In this document: one piece after another, positions 41,045 through 52,548 of the stretch
Numbering within the stretch: position 1 is the stretch's first letter
Layout: every line of letters starts with the position of its first letter
Source: Ustilaginoidea virens
Lineage: Eukaryota; Ascomycota; Sordariomycetes; Hypocreales; Clavicipitaceae
Assembly (NCBI RefSeq): GCF_000687475.1
Contig: NC_057317.1
Span: 1,674,001-1,738,000 of the forward strand
Direction of reading: 5' to 3'
DNA: 64,000 nt
Notes under the pieces: model-generated
Told to the model about the DNA's origin: nothing
Databases searched by the model: none
The model's input: the letters and a program-made list of their open reading frames with translations, nothing else
Translations under genes and position numbers: made by a program

Positions 41045-43890
41045 TTACCATTCAGCAGCATTGGCCGCCGCCCCGGCATCTGCCGCCTCTCTTCTCCTCT
41101 TCAACGGTCTCGGGCTGCCATCTCTCTCGTGCGAGCCCGCCGCCGCTCCAGCAGACAAGGGCCACTGTGGAGGCCCCCACATGGCAGCCGCGTGGTGATC
41201 ACCCGGGGATTCAATCTTGGGCCCCGGCCCCCATTCGTTCGCCCTGCTGGTTGGTGGCGAAGCTGCTGGCCAGCCTTCCAGGGCAGACATGTCCCAGCTT
41301 GGAACGTTGCTCGAGTTGACTGAAGAGTTGTCATACACGAGCGGGCTTGGCATCTCGAGAGATGCAGTTACGGCCATGTACGAGGCGGCCGCGGTGTTGA
41401 TGGGCTTGACCTCGGGGAACGACGCTTCGTCCTCAAAAAACGGCTGGCTGTTGCCCAGCGGAGATGCTCGTCTCTCGTCCCTCTGCTGCGGGGGCGGCGG
41501 CGGGCCGTTGCTGGGGAGGAAAGTCACCTTGCTGCTCGACCCCATGTCGTCTTCCAAACTGCCGCTCCTGGCGTCGAAGCTGTTGCTCCTGTTGTCAAAC
41601 GTACCCGAGGGGTAGGTTGCGGGCAGCGTCGCTGTTGGTGGAGGCGTGGCGAGCCCGTTGGAGAAGGATTCGTATAGGACAACGCTGCTGTTGGGGGTTT
41701 GCAGAGGGGCAACATGGCGAGCGGGTGGGGCGGGAGGAGCGTGAGGAGCGTGAGGAGCGTGAGCGTGGCCGCCGTGATCCCATGCGTTAAACGTCTCGTT
41801 CATGGCCGCTGTGAGATGTTGGTTGATGGACGGAGTGGGAGACATGACGGCATCTCTTGCGACGCCCGTTTGCGGGTAGATCAAGGCCCTTTGTTGGTGG
41901 TAGCGCGACATCGGGTCGTTCATGGTCAACCATCGCCAGGTGGTTCCGGCGGACCTAAACACGGGCGTGTATTTGTGCCACTGGTTTGTCGTGTTGAAAC
42001 GCCAGAATATTATGGCCCGTCGGGTCCATTGGTTGGAGTCTGGTGCGCAGGACCAGAGCTCCTGATACATGGCAACCTTGCATATCAGGTCGCTGCCGCT
42101 CGGCTCTCGGCGGGACCACGAGGCGGCGTCGCCCTCCTCGTCCGAACGCTTGCGCTTACTGCCGGCGCGGTCCGGCTGCTTTCCCTGGCCATTTGCGTAC
42201 CGGCGCCGCTTCTCCCTCGCCCGCTGATGCTCGACGTCGGGATACTGCACCGCCATGCTGAGGATGCTGGCCCACTCAACGGCAGGGAAAGGAACGTGAA
42301 TATCCTGTCGAGGGCGACCGTGACAGTCGCAGTCGGCCTTGGCGTCGCTGCATCCACGGCGGTGAATACCGCTTTCATTGATGTACACCCCCGGCTTGCC
42401 GTCGTCGCTGTGGAGCTCGACTGGTTTCATAAGCCGCGTTATGCACTTCCAGCGATGGTTATGCAACGCCGGTTGAGCAATGGCCACTTCGACAAACCCA
42501 GTGAGTTCGGATCCGGATGGGAACTTGGCCTGCTCGTGCAGCTCGAGGGTTGCGCACATCTCCAGCAACAAGCAGTCCTCATCATGGCTGGGTAGGTCAA
42601 GGGTCTCATACATGGCCGAGGCATCCTTTTGCCACCGGCGAGTCACAGTCTTGGCGCAGGCCGAGGTGGTTCGATCCAGAGATCGGGTGTACTCATGCAG
42701 GAGAACATCTTTGCCGAGGACGTTGGGGCTGTCGTCGCAGTTTGAGTACCTGTTGAAGTGCGGGAAAGACGCCTGATCCAGGGGAGTATCATGGGCGTCA
42801 AAAGCACCGTCGTCTCGAATTTTGATATCAGAAGACGACACAAAGATCTCGCACGTCTTTGGTCGCACGCATATCGAGGATTGAAGACTCAGCAGCTGCG
42901 AGAAATAGTCGTAGTTGGGCTTGACATCAGGAACTCGCCCTTCGGCTAGAGCTGTGAGGACAGGGTTGGACTTGAAGGACTCTTGCTCTTCTTCATCATA
43001 ATAGTCATCCGAGTTGGTGGACCCTGGTTCCTTCTTATCCTCAGCCGGGAACAGGAAATGGACTGTGGCGGTAGCCTGTGATTAGCGAGATGCTCCCGAA
43101 AGGTTTCAGTTTCAGACAGTGGTGGGCAGGGGGGGAAAAGAGCCTGCATACAACATCGGAGGTCTTCAAAAAACTTCTTGACAACCTGCATATGACTGGA
43201 GACCTGCTTGCGTCCCATCTGTTCGATACTCTCATTGCTGTTGTCGATTCGAAAAATCTCCTTGCTTCCCAAGACGGCAACGCAAATGACAAAAATGTAT
43301 TCACTAATCAGCATGTTGCGTCCATGCAGCTTGCCACCCATGGAGAACTTGCGACGACCCATATGGGGCATGAGCAACACGGCTAGAGACCCATTTGTTA
43401 GCATAGCAGTCCAGTGGCGTACGATTCGTGTTGCCTGGTCAGATTGTGAGAGCCACTTACCGTCGACAAAGGCATCTTCGAGTTCAGTTCGGCGCCAGAC
43501 GCCGCCTTTGTCCTTTTGGGTTTCCTTGTGGGCTTGTCTACTACGATACTGACGGAAGGCCGGCCAGAAATAAAGAGGGTTGATAGGCGTCTTGGATCTT
43601 CTCTGGAGGCGATGCTGTTGACGTCGGGTTGGGTCTCTGTAAAGGCAGTCAAGTGATTGTGAGGGAACCACGGGAGGGGGAATCGTGGACTGCAAGGCGA
43701 GAGGCAATGCCACGTTGTTTTGGTAGCAGCACGAGACCAAACCGTTGTAGCCATGTGCTTGTGCGTTGCCATTAGACTCTCTCAGTGGAACTCTGCCAGC
43801 TTGCATACTACGCCTTGTGTCAACATAGTCTGGAGACTGAGAGTAACGCTGAGAGGGCAGCGCAGGCCTCGGCTGGTAGAGTGCAGACAT
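41045..43890 (-). CDS. abaA: Conidiation regulator AbaA (TEA/ATTS transcription factor)
   Basis: Three exons, 43890-43461, 43382-43152 and 43062-41045; product 892 residues. AbaA drives phialide differentiation in the brlA-abaA-wetA cascade. The TEA/ATTS DNA-binding domain is split by both introns: KDKGGVWRRTELEDAFVDG | AVLLMPHMGRRKFSMGGKLHGRNMLISEYIF...IGRKQVSSHMQVVKKFFEDLRC-type recognition helices | FHFLFPAED. Exon 3 continues with PNYDYFSQLLSLQSSICVRPKTCEIFVS, a conserved AbaA segment, a basic patch (REKRRRYANGQGKQ), the conserved WTRRAIIFWRFNTTNQWHKY block and a long Pro/Ser-rich tail. The start at 43890 has a good context; the frame is open 105 codons further up. Three CATTCC sites lie upstream (separate entry). 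Confidence 0.93.
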
Positions 43891-45051
43891 TGCTGGGGGG
43901 AGGGAATCGTGTTCAACAACAGTCAGTGCCTGCCAAGAGGAATGTCGGGAATGGGCCGAGAACGAGGAGCAAGGCTCGTTGCTTGCTGAGCACACGACAA
44001 CGCAGTTGCAGACTCGTACACTGACCACAACCCACAAACGTATGGAAGACACAAAGAAGAGTGAGTTGAAGAGGACAAGAAATGCTGAGAGGAATTTTGT
44101 AGATGTGGAATGGTGGGATAAATGTATCAAAACTCGAAAAGAGTGACGAATTCGACTGGAACGAAGCGTTATTTCCCGGGAGGATCCAAGACTGTATAAA
44201 TCCAAGACGTATCGGTGCCAGGAAGGACAACCCTCAGCAGGCTAGGCCATATTGACAAAGGGTGAACACGATTACCCATCTTTTATTTTAATTTTTTTTT
44301 TCATTGGCCCCTCCTCAGCCCAATTATCGAGATCCTTTCTGCTCGGCATCCCAAGGAGGAAGGGTGGAAAGGAGAGCCGGGGGTGTGGTCCCAGATAGGA
44401 ACCGGCCCAGGCAGTGGGGATTGGGGTCCGTCGTCCGTTTGTGACTTAGAGGCTCCATGTAGTCTTGTGCCTTCGACCGAAAGAGGACACAACCTCAGCC
44501 AACAGGCCAATCGAGGACCAGTCACGAAGACCAGCAGGGCAAACGGAGCTAGAACACCTGTGTCGTGCTTCGGCAGCGAGGGCGTCGGCACGCAAGGGAG
44601 GGAGTCGCTCACCAGACTTGGTTAAAGCGGGTCGCGCCCACCAGCGCCGGTCGTCGATCACCTTGCTGTTAGCCAAGGCAAGCCCGGGACGCTTCGCTGT
44701 CGAGAATGGCATCGGCATGCGAAAGAAATTGAGATCAGACACCATTGAGCCTCGACATCCTTCGGTTCCGTGGGGCCGCATTCTTGGTACCTGGCAGCCA
44801 CCAATCCGCTACCACCACGCGAAGCATCGCCATGTGTCACTTGCTCCAATCCCGGCGCGGCGCCTTGACAAGCTCAGCTGGTTCGGGACAGATGCCTGCG
44901 ACGGGTACCTTACACTGCCCTTCCCAAGGGATGCAGCGACGAAGCGTGGGCCGGGGACAAGAAGGAATAGGCATAGTCAGCTTTTTGCCCAACGCTTCTT
45001 ACGCATTGGCAAAAGCCGAAAGTCTCGTTAGACTGCTTTGGTCCTCAGGTG
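43891..45051. other. Upstream region of abaA / 3' of MRD1
   Basis: 1.2 kb. The half near abaA holds the CATTCC sites and an AT-rich stretch at 44270-44305. Frames at 44301-45350 on either strand show no domain. No gene seen. Confidence 0.5.
43939..44112 (-). promoter_or_regulatory. Candidate AbaA response elements upstream of abaA
   Basis: Three minus-strand CATTCC sites at 43939-43944, 43948-43953 (tandem, 9 bp apart) and 44107-44112, i.e. about 50-65 and 220 bp before the ATG. CATTCY is the known AbaA recognition sequence, and autoregulation of abaA is established in Aspergillus nidulans; conservation here is inference. Confidence 0.45.
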
Positions 45052-47913
45052 CTAAACCTCGAGCTCCTCCCCGTCATTACCGATATTCACCTTCTTTCTC
45101 CCTCCGCCCGTCAATCGCTGAAGGGCCACCGTATTCACTTGGCGCCCTATTTTGCGCTGCATTTTCTCAATCTCTTCTTCAGCATCAACGGCCTCCGCTT
45201 CCGCAAAGTCTAGTACTAGACGACGGCCAAGAAGGTGAGTGTCCTTCAACGCGTGCAGTGCATTCTCTGCTTCTCGGGCTGTCACAAAGTCGGCAAAGGC
45301 AAACCCTCTTGCAGTCATGTCGGCCTTTTTCGGGACGCGGACAGACCTGAGCTGGCCGTAAGTCCCGAGCAGCGACCGAACATCTTTCTTGGTCACTTGG
45401 AAAGGCAGGTTCTTTATGACAATCTTTGTTCTTTGCGCCGCTGCCTTCTTGGCCCGGTCTTCTCGCCTTCTTTCCTCGGCAGCGTCATGGCCCTTGTGCG
45501 ACGCCTTCACTCCCAGCGTGTGGCCGTCAAGAACGTACCCATCCATGGCTTTAATCGCTGCCTGGGCCTGGGCCTTGGTGCGAAACTCGGCGAAGCCAAA
45601 CCCCATACTGAGCGTCTGGCCGGCTTTCTTGGGGTCCATCTTGGTTTTCACTCTTGCTGATACAAATCCGTCGAGAGACTGGAAGGCTTCAGCCAGCCGG
45701 GTAGTGGTTGTGGCGAAGTTTAGGTTGCGGATGAAGAGTGAGGTTGTCTCCACCTCTTCCGCCTTGTCGCCGCTTGACAACAGCTCACTAACACTAAATT
45801 TTGACACACCTGCCGCCTGTCGATCGACCATCCGGCTGGCCTGCTCAGCAGCGTCACCTTTGAACAAGTCTTTGGGTCCCTTCTCCAGAAAGAGCACACT
45901 GTCTTTGATTCTCCTGTAGGCCAGCTTGGCGAAAGCGAGTTTGGCATCGTTTGCTTGCGCAAATTGCACAATAGCTATGGTGCCCGTGGGGGGCATCAGC
46001 ACGTTGAGTACTTGGCCATGCTCCTCAAAGAGTTTTCTAAGCTCTTCCATCGTAGTGCCGTACGGAAAGTTCTTGACCAGTATGGTGGTGTCCCCTCGCT
46101 TCTGGGACTTAAAGGCTTCCAGATCCACTCCGTTGGCGGCAAAGTATGCCTTTGTTTCCTGAATGACGGTAGTTTCTGCAATGGCTTGCTTGATGGCGCT
46201 GTCAGCCGATGTGGGATCCAGCATCTCGGATTTAGAAACACCCAGCCGTTTGGCAACGGAGGCGTTGACGGCATCCTGGTTCATGTACAGCGAGTTCCAG
46301 TTGAAACTGCTGGAAGCAGCCTCGGCCTTCTTGCGCATCATGTTCTGCTTCTTCAGTGGCAGCTTGGATAGTTCAAATTCATCCAATCCCTGCCCCCGTT
46401 TCGGGCTGGCTGGGAGGATGTGGATGATACGCCCTTGGAAGGTTGCGCCATCCATTGCTTGGAATGCTTTGACCGCGTCAGACGGGGCAACGAAAAGAAC
46501 TAGAGCAAATCCCTTTGTTGACCCGGCAGCGGTTACGGGCAGGTGTACCTTTCCAGAAAGTCAGTGCAACTCCATTTCGTGTATAGGATCAACAGAGGAG
46601 GATGAGGATTTGTTATTCGCAACAAATCACGTGGCAGGCTCAGACAGTCGAAGCATCTACAAAAATTTTCGCCCAGGTTCACATCATATACCAGAGTATA
46701 AGCTGTCCCTATCTTGGGGTTCATCATAGCGCCATTGAGGGGTGGATGTGATGGTGTCTGTGTCAATTACATAAAACGCAGCGTCAAACGTACCTCTTCA
46801 AGGGGTCCAAATTTGTCGAAAGCGTCTCGGAGATCATCCTCAGTTGTGCTGTAGGGAAGATTCCGGACAAAGAGCCGAGATGTGCGAGAGATGGCATCCA
46901 CAGCATCGTCCTCTGCATTGCATTTGCTCGCCACCGGCAGTTCAGCCGCGTCGGGCGCCAGTTTGTCTGAGGAATGCAACGATGATTTGTCACCATTGGC
47001 GTCTTGTTTCTGCAAACTGTCGCCTGATGTGGGTATCGCTGCTGGCTCGGAGGAGAGGTCATCAGGATCCATGAGATCCAGCAGCCTATTGGTCCGCGAT
47101 CGCAGCCAGTCGTCGTCAGTAGCTGGGACAGTTTGCGGTTCGTGGCCGGTCATGTGTGATTCCATTTGCACGACGTTTTGTCCCCCACTGTTCACTGCTG
47201 TGATACCGTCTTGCGCCTTCTCCTCGGACATGGACCGTTTCTCTCTCGCCACGTCTGTTTTGTCTTGGTGGGCATGCAACTTTCTCAACTTCTCCTTTCT
47301 GGAGGGTATTTGTTCGTATTCTTCATCACTTTCCCCCTCTGGCACAACAACACCCCCTGATTCCAAGAGAGGGTCTGATGCATCCTTGGGAATCAAAACA
47401 TCTGCAATGACACCGTCCCGTCCCGTCCCCATGACCTGCAGAAACTCCCGCAGCTTCGGGTCGGAAGCGTGGGATTCATCCCGTTTCCGCTTCTTGGCGT
47501 TCGAATCCTTGTCATGGTCTGCATGCGGGGTGGCGGGTTGGTGTCCTGGCGCTGTGGTGCGCGTTGGGCCATTGTGTCCTTTGGCCAAGGCTGGGTCTGA
47601 AATCTGTTGCGTTTCGAAAGTCAGGCGGCATTGCCAAGGGATAGTCAGGGGTCAGTGATATGAGTGGTGAGCTTACAGGTCGTGCAGCCTCTACGGACAG
47701 CTTGGACATACGAATGTAGGACCTGTTGAAGTACTTGACAGCACCGGTGGCATCAGCCGCATTTTTGTATCCTACGTAGCCGATGCGACGCTGAGGGATC
47801 AATTTGACATCGGTAATCTCGCGGTTTTTGGCAGAAAAGTGCCTGCGAAACTCTGCCTCGGTGATGTTGGGAGGCAGTCCCTTGACAAAGATCCTCGACA
47901 TAGACATAGACAT
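45052..47913 (-). CDS. MRD1: MRD1, multiple RNA-binding-domain protein of the small-subunit processome
   Basis: Three exons, 47913-47677, 47603-46794 and 46548-45052; product 847 residues. Mrd1 binds pre-rRNA and is needed for the A0-A2 cleavages that release 18S rRNA. Five RRMs are visible: RRM1 at ~5-80 (RIFVKGLPPNITEAEFRRHF), RRM2 at ~318-396 (RLFVRNLPYSTTEDDLRDAF), RRM3 at ~503-575 (TILVKNFPYGTTMEELRKLF), RRM4 at ~617-697 (SLFIRNLNFATTTTRLAEAF) and RRM5 at ~722-800 (KIVIKNLPFQVTKKDVRSLL). A charged linker (80-315) and a SFNWNSLYMNQDAV motif after RRM2 match the family. Intron 2, 245 bp, interrupts RRM2 (GPLEE-VHLPV). Three in-frame Mets start the gene (MSMSMSR); the first is used here. 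Confidence 0.94.
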
Positions 47914-48669
47914 GGCTAAGAAGGAAGAGGCAGAGAAGGAGACGTTTCAAGTCATTCTGGTTGGTCGGCCGGCAGACTCTGGTTGTTGTAACGACAGGTC
48001 GATGAGGCGAAGATGGGAAAAGATTTTGGATTTATTATCGCCCAGGCTCCTCTTGGTCCGTGCACCCACAAAATTAATTCCGCAGAGTGCCTGAGGCAAC
48101 CCGCCGTTTGCTCCGCGAAACCCCCAAGCGTTCCACCGAGGCACCTATCTAAAGAGTCAATTTACGAGTCAATTTACGAGGAACATGTGAATGATAATAA
48201 GTACGGCGGGTTTAAATTAATTATCTACATGGACAACTCAGTGAACACAGCATGGCATGTGACCGAGCCATGTAGCAGAATCGTCTATTACCTAATACCG
48301 TGGGCGGTACGTTGACCTGCTAGGAAGGTGCAGTCTCTGGGCTCAATCAAGAAACTGTACATGAACGCCGTACACAGGAGGATGACGATGTCATACAAGC
48401 TGATGGTAGATACATTGTGGTGAATATCTATGTGCGTTGCTGATTAGAGCAGTGTCATGTACATCATGCGTCGTAACCATGAAGCCCGTTACCCGTGCCG
48501 TTTTCTCGTAGGAACCAACAAGAGGATAAATATATATACAGGAAGGAAGGAAACCAATCTCGGCTCTGTCTGCTTGGCGCTTAGCGTTTAGCGGCACCTG
48601 GTGTGCCAGGTCCTTGCCGCCAATGCCTGAGCATGACCAGGCCGCTGCAGCGCGCCAGGGCAATCGTCC
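47914..48669. other. Intergenic region MRD1/knottin-like gene
   Basis: 756 bp; promoter of MRD1 and 3' side of the knottin-like gene. A CAATTTACGAGT duplication lies at 48155-48180. No gene seen. Confidence 0.5.
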
Positions 48670-49053
48670 CTAGTCCGCTTCTTCTTCTTCTTCTTCTTCT
48701 TCTTCTTCTTCTTCTTCTTCTTCTTCCCCACGTGCCGAGCCCGCCGTGGCATCGGGTTCCGCGCTCCTCTTGAAATTCGGCCCCGTGAAGATGCACTTGT
48801 AGCTGCGCGGGCTGCAGCTAAAGCCGCCGCAACACCTCCCCCATGGAGATTTCGCGTTGAGAAAGCACGACATGCCCTCCCTTCTGCATTGACGGATATA
48901 AAACCCGCACCTTCTGGTAAGTCTGTCGCATTGGATCGGGCGGAGGCCAGCTAGACAGCACTCCGAGTCCCCCAGGCACTCCTGCCCGATTTCCTTGCAG
49001 GCCGGGACGGCGGTGACGAGCACGGTCAGCATCAAGGCGAGGCCGTACTGCAT
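48670..49053 (-). CDS. Secreted double six-cysteine (knottin-like) protein with poly-Glu tail
   Basis: A 127-residue single-exon gene. Residues 1-18 are a signal peptide (MQYGLALMLTVLVTAVPA). The mature part starts CKEIGQEC and has exactly twelve cysteines in two consecutive sets: C19, C26, C32-C33, C42, C49 and C56, C63, C74-C75, C80, C87. The spacings C-x6-C-x5-CC-x8-C-x6-C and C-x6-C-x10-CC-x4-C-x6-C are those of inhibitor cystine knots, joined by a six-residue linker. This fold is shared by protease inhibitors, antimicrobial peptides and channel-acting peptides; I cannot tell which role applies. The tail (SAEPDATAGSARG) ends in 16 Glu residues encoded by a GAA-type microsatellite, then Ala-Asp. 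No closely similar family is recognised. Confidence 0.75.
   Translation of the reverse strand: MQYGLALMLTVLVTAVPACKEIGQECLGDSECCLAGLRPIQCDRLTRRCGFYIRQCRREGMSCFLNAKSPWGRCCGGFSCSPRSYKCIFTGPNFKRSAEPDATAGSARGEEEEEEEEEEEEEEEEAD
48678..48727. repeat. TTC/GAA trinucleotide microsatellite inside a coding region
   Basis: About 16 TTC/CTT units on the + strand, read as Glu codons (GAA) at the C-terminus of the knottin-like protein. Confidence 0.9.
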
Positions 49054-51853
49054 ATCAGCTGGGATGAGACGGGGGGCGGGCTGGAAACATGAGGTTAGCC
49101 CGACTGTTTCCTTGTTCCGCCGCGAGGAGGAAGGGGAGGGGAGGAGGGGCTTGCCCCGGGGTGAAAGGGGGGAAGACGGTCCGTGTCCAACGAGTCTCGT
49201 TGTCGACTTACCCTGGGTGTCCTTCAGGTTCGAGTTGCTGGCTGCTTGTACCAGGAACCGAGCGCAGCGCCGGATTTATAGGGACTGGGCAGTTGAAGGC
49301 CAAGGAAGCGCACTGGCTCGGCGATGGTGCGGCCTTTTATTACTTATCGGAAGCCGGAAGACATGTCGTCCATGGGGACGACTCCAAACGCCCTGGCCTT
49401 GCCGTGCCGGCAGACAAAGGCGCAAGGCAGTCAGATCTCCGGCTCGCAGTTACTCATACTTAGTCACCCTCTTGGCGCTTGGGTGGGTGGGTTGACGTGG
49501 ACGGCCGGCGGAAGCCACGGACCAAACGTCGGCTTGGATCTGGCTCGGGTGGTGAGACAACTCGTCCAAAGCTTATGGCAAGCCACCGGCCGATTCCCTC
49601 CAGCTTCAAGGCCCCGTGGGCTGCCGAGTCCGGAGTCTGGACCGCCCCGGACAACAGGCCAGATGAAACCAGCCAGTTGACCATGACCAGACTTGACAGC
49701 CTGAGCTGCCGCTGCCACCAGACCAAGACCCAGTTGAGACCATCACTTCTCCTGCCATGACCGCTACCGCCGTCACTTGTAGCCGTGCATCACCACTGCC
49801 CCTGCCACTGCTACGGTGGACGTGCTACATACCATCAGGCCTGGGCTGCCTTTATCGCGTCCGGTGAGGGTTTGCCAAGAATGTTACTCGATGTCGATTC
49901 TTGGCACCATCAGCCCTACGCAGCTTCGTGCAGCTTGCGTCTCTTCTCCCTCGTCTCCTCCCTCGTCTTCTCCTCTCCTGGCCCCATTGGCGCCGTGGAA
50001 AACGTATGCACAAGTAATCGCCGGTCTTGTTTGTTTCTATGAAAGCCAGCTCTTTGTGGCTCCTTTGTGCCACCTTAGTAATAATCAACAATCAAACCTG
50101 GATCCTGAAGGCTGATGATATTCGGCCGTCTTATTGCCGGGCTGGCGGTCGTGTCTAATACGCGGCTTCAAGTTAGCGACCCGCCGCCTCCCTGTTGACC
50201 ACACAGCAGTTTGACGTAGGACACTGGACCGGTTGCCAGGAACCCTTTTGTCATGGATAGTTTTAAACTTCGCTGCTTGAAACATGCCATTTGGCAATAC
50301 GCGGTCTAGCATGCCCCGATTTCTTAAGTCCGCCCGACCTAATTCTTAGGTCCGCCCGGACAGCTCCGAGTGTAGGTTTGGAAGCAAAAACCCAATTGAT
50401 CGATTCGCTTCCAGAAACAAGCCCGGGGCAGGCAGGGCGCGTAGTATGTAGCAGCTGCCTGTCCGCATACGACGACGCGCTCTTCAAAGATCTCTCTCTC
50501 TCTCTCCCTCTTTCTCTCTCTCTTTTGTATTTTTATTTCATTTTTATTTTTTTTTGTTTTTGCCCGTTTTGCCCGCGATACAGAGCCTGTCTTTTTTGTT
50601 TCCAGCCTTATGCTAGCGATCCTGTGGCGGCGACAGGCTTCGTCGCAGGCGAGAGAACTGGCTGACAAATAAGTCTTATTAGCATAACCCTCCCTGCGCT
50701 TTTTAATGAGCTGCTGCAGGTTCCGTCGTCTAGCTCGTTGAAAGACAGCCTCGAGGTGCAGTACTCCGTACAGTCAGAGCTTGAAGAATGCGAGGAACGC
50801 TGCCGCTCGGCTCGTAATCCGGCGTGGACCTCGCCAGTGGCGAATGACCAGTCTCATCGAGCGTTGCAAGCCACACGGAGCAAGGTTTCATGACTGTGTG
50901 CGAGGCTTTTTTTTTTTGGGTTTTGATTATTAAACTTGCAGTACTCAAAGCTTCACCGTCTACGCGGCATAGACCATTGAGTTTTGATGCCTTGTCACTG
51001 CTCTGTATCCCCATCACAGAAGTGACTCGGCACGGCATCTGCGACCGCGTTGCAATCACGCCTCGTTCGCTAGTCTCGATTGCCAGCGTGGAGCCCGAAA
51101 CCTTCATGCCCATCCGCAAGAGGCGATGCCGAATCTGCAGCATCTCGTGCCGTCATGGAGGCGTGGATTCTTTCGCCGAGGCCACATCGCGGACCGTTTA
51201 ACCCAACGTATCTTTTCGATGCCGTGTTCTGATTCTTGGATGGCCTGGGGATGGAAGCCCATCCTGCGCATTTGGGGATGGAGCTATCCACAGCCGCGAG
51301 TATAATCACTTGGCTTCAAGTCTAGCTTTGGACACTCTTCGCTATTTCAACGTCCGGCTCAACTACGCGTCATGCTCGCGCCTAATGTTGACTCGGCATG
51401 CGGACGAACTGTTGATTGAAACTCCCTAGGCTGCATGGGCGTTGGCCATTCTCCCCTCTTGAAAGCGATCCTAGGGTGGGCTGCACTGCCCAGAGGTCAG
51501 AAGCGGTGAAATCGGGATGAGGCTTCACGTCGTCACGAGCTGCACCGGCGGTGACCTTACCATGGGTGACTTTTCCAATATGTAAAAGGAGCAAAGCGAA
51601 TTCATGCTTGGAGTTGCTGGTTTGGATCCTGGAATGGGTCCAAGTTGGCCCTATCGCGGTCATTACATTAGGTCAAGTTCTTATCTTTGATCGGCGCCTC
51701 CCGCACATGAGCCCGCACGAAAGATAACCGCCCCCGCCCCCAACCTTCCCCCTCCAAAAAAGGCAGCTAATTCGAGAAAGAAAGATGCAGAAACAGAAAA
51801 AGAAGCCTGCGATGCGCGCACGTGGAAACAGAAACAGGCGCAAAAATATCGCA
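49054..51853. other. 2.8 kb interval without supported genes
   Basis: Upstream of the knottin-like gene. A C/T tract with T runs lies at 50490-50560, a TACTCCGTAC motif at about 50761-50772 and a T10 at 50909. Reading frames at 50730-51201 on both strands have no recognisable domain. Confidence 0.45.
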
Positions 51854-51952
51854 TGATGAGACTGGGACTCGAACCCAGGAGGATTGCTCCATCAGGATGC
51901 TGGTGTTAAGGTGACCTTAACCTGACGCCATAACCAACTCGGCCATCTCACC
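51854..51952 (-). tRNA. tRNA-Leu(AAG), with 17-nt intron, copy 1
   Basis: Read on the minus strand, 99 nt. The acceptor stem GGTGAGA pairs with TCTCATC (one G-T wobble), discriminator A. D-arm GCCGAGTTGGTTATGGC, anticodon stem TCAGG/CCTGA, loop TTAAGG...T giving anticodon AAG, then a long variable arm (GGAG...CTCC) and T-arm CTGGGTTCGAATCCCAG. The 24-nt apparent loop implies an intron after position 37; it begins TCACCTTAA and can pair with the anticodon. A T run for Pol III termination lies just downstream (near 51841-51847). Confidence 0.93.
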
Positions 51953-52074
51953 GTCAACCTTGCGTGTAGCTGCACGGCGAATGATGTCCTTATCTCTGGC
52001 ATGCACGTGAATGACTCGAGGAAGAAAAAAAATGTGTGCATGAACGGACGAGCAGCGAAGAGACAAAAAAATAA

Positions 52075-52173
52075 TGATGAGACTGGGACTCGAACCCAGG
52101 AGGATTGCTCCATCAGGATGTTAACGTTAAGGTAACCTTAACCTGACGCCATAACCAACTCGGCCATCTCACC
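52075..52173 (-). tRNA. tRNA-Leu(AAG), with 17-nt intron, copy 2
   Basis: Exon sequence is identical to copy 1 as far as I can compare. The 17-nt intron after position 37 differs (TTACCTTAACGTTAACA). T7-type terminator sequence lies just downstream (A run at 52064-52070 on the + strand). Confidence 0.93.
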
Positions 52174-52449
52174 AATCATGTCCTTCGGCTAGTTTTGCCC
52201 GTTTATGTACAAAGTCGCCTTGCCGCACCGTTTCAGCGGCATGCTATGCTATACTGAATGAGGGAAAGCTCAGGGGGGCCTTTTTGTTTAGGGCAAATAA
52301 CACTCCAGCCTCGTCGCACGGGTTTCATCAAAGCAGAGCGACAGATAAAAAGAACTATAAGTCGTTTATCTAATAAAACCAAAATCCTGGCGTGTCCCAG
52401 AAAAAAAAAAGGACATCACCTGCATAACGAAATGCAAAAATAAACAATC

Positions 52450-52548
52450 TGATGAGACTGGGACTCGAACCCAGGAGGATTGCTCCATCAGGAAACTGCT
52501 GCTAAGGTAACCTTAACCTGACGCCATAACCAACTCGGCCATCTCACC
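52450..52548 (-). tRNA. tRNA-Leu(AAG), with 17-nt intron, copy 3
   Basis: Same mature tRNA as copies 1 and 2, intron TTACCTTAGCAGCAGTT. Same orientation; a terminator-like A run on the + strand lies at about 52436-52441. Confidence 0.93.
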
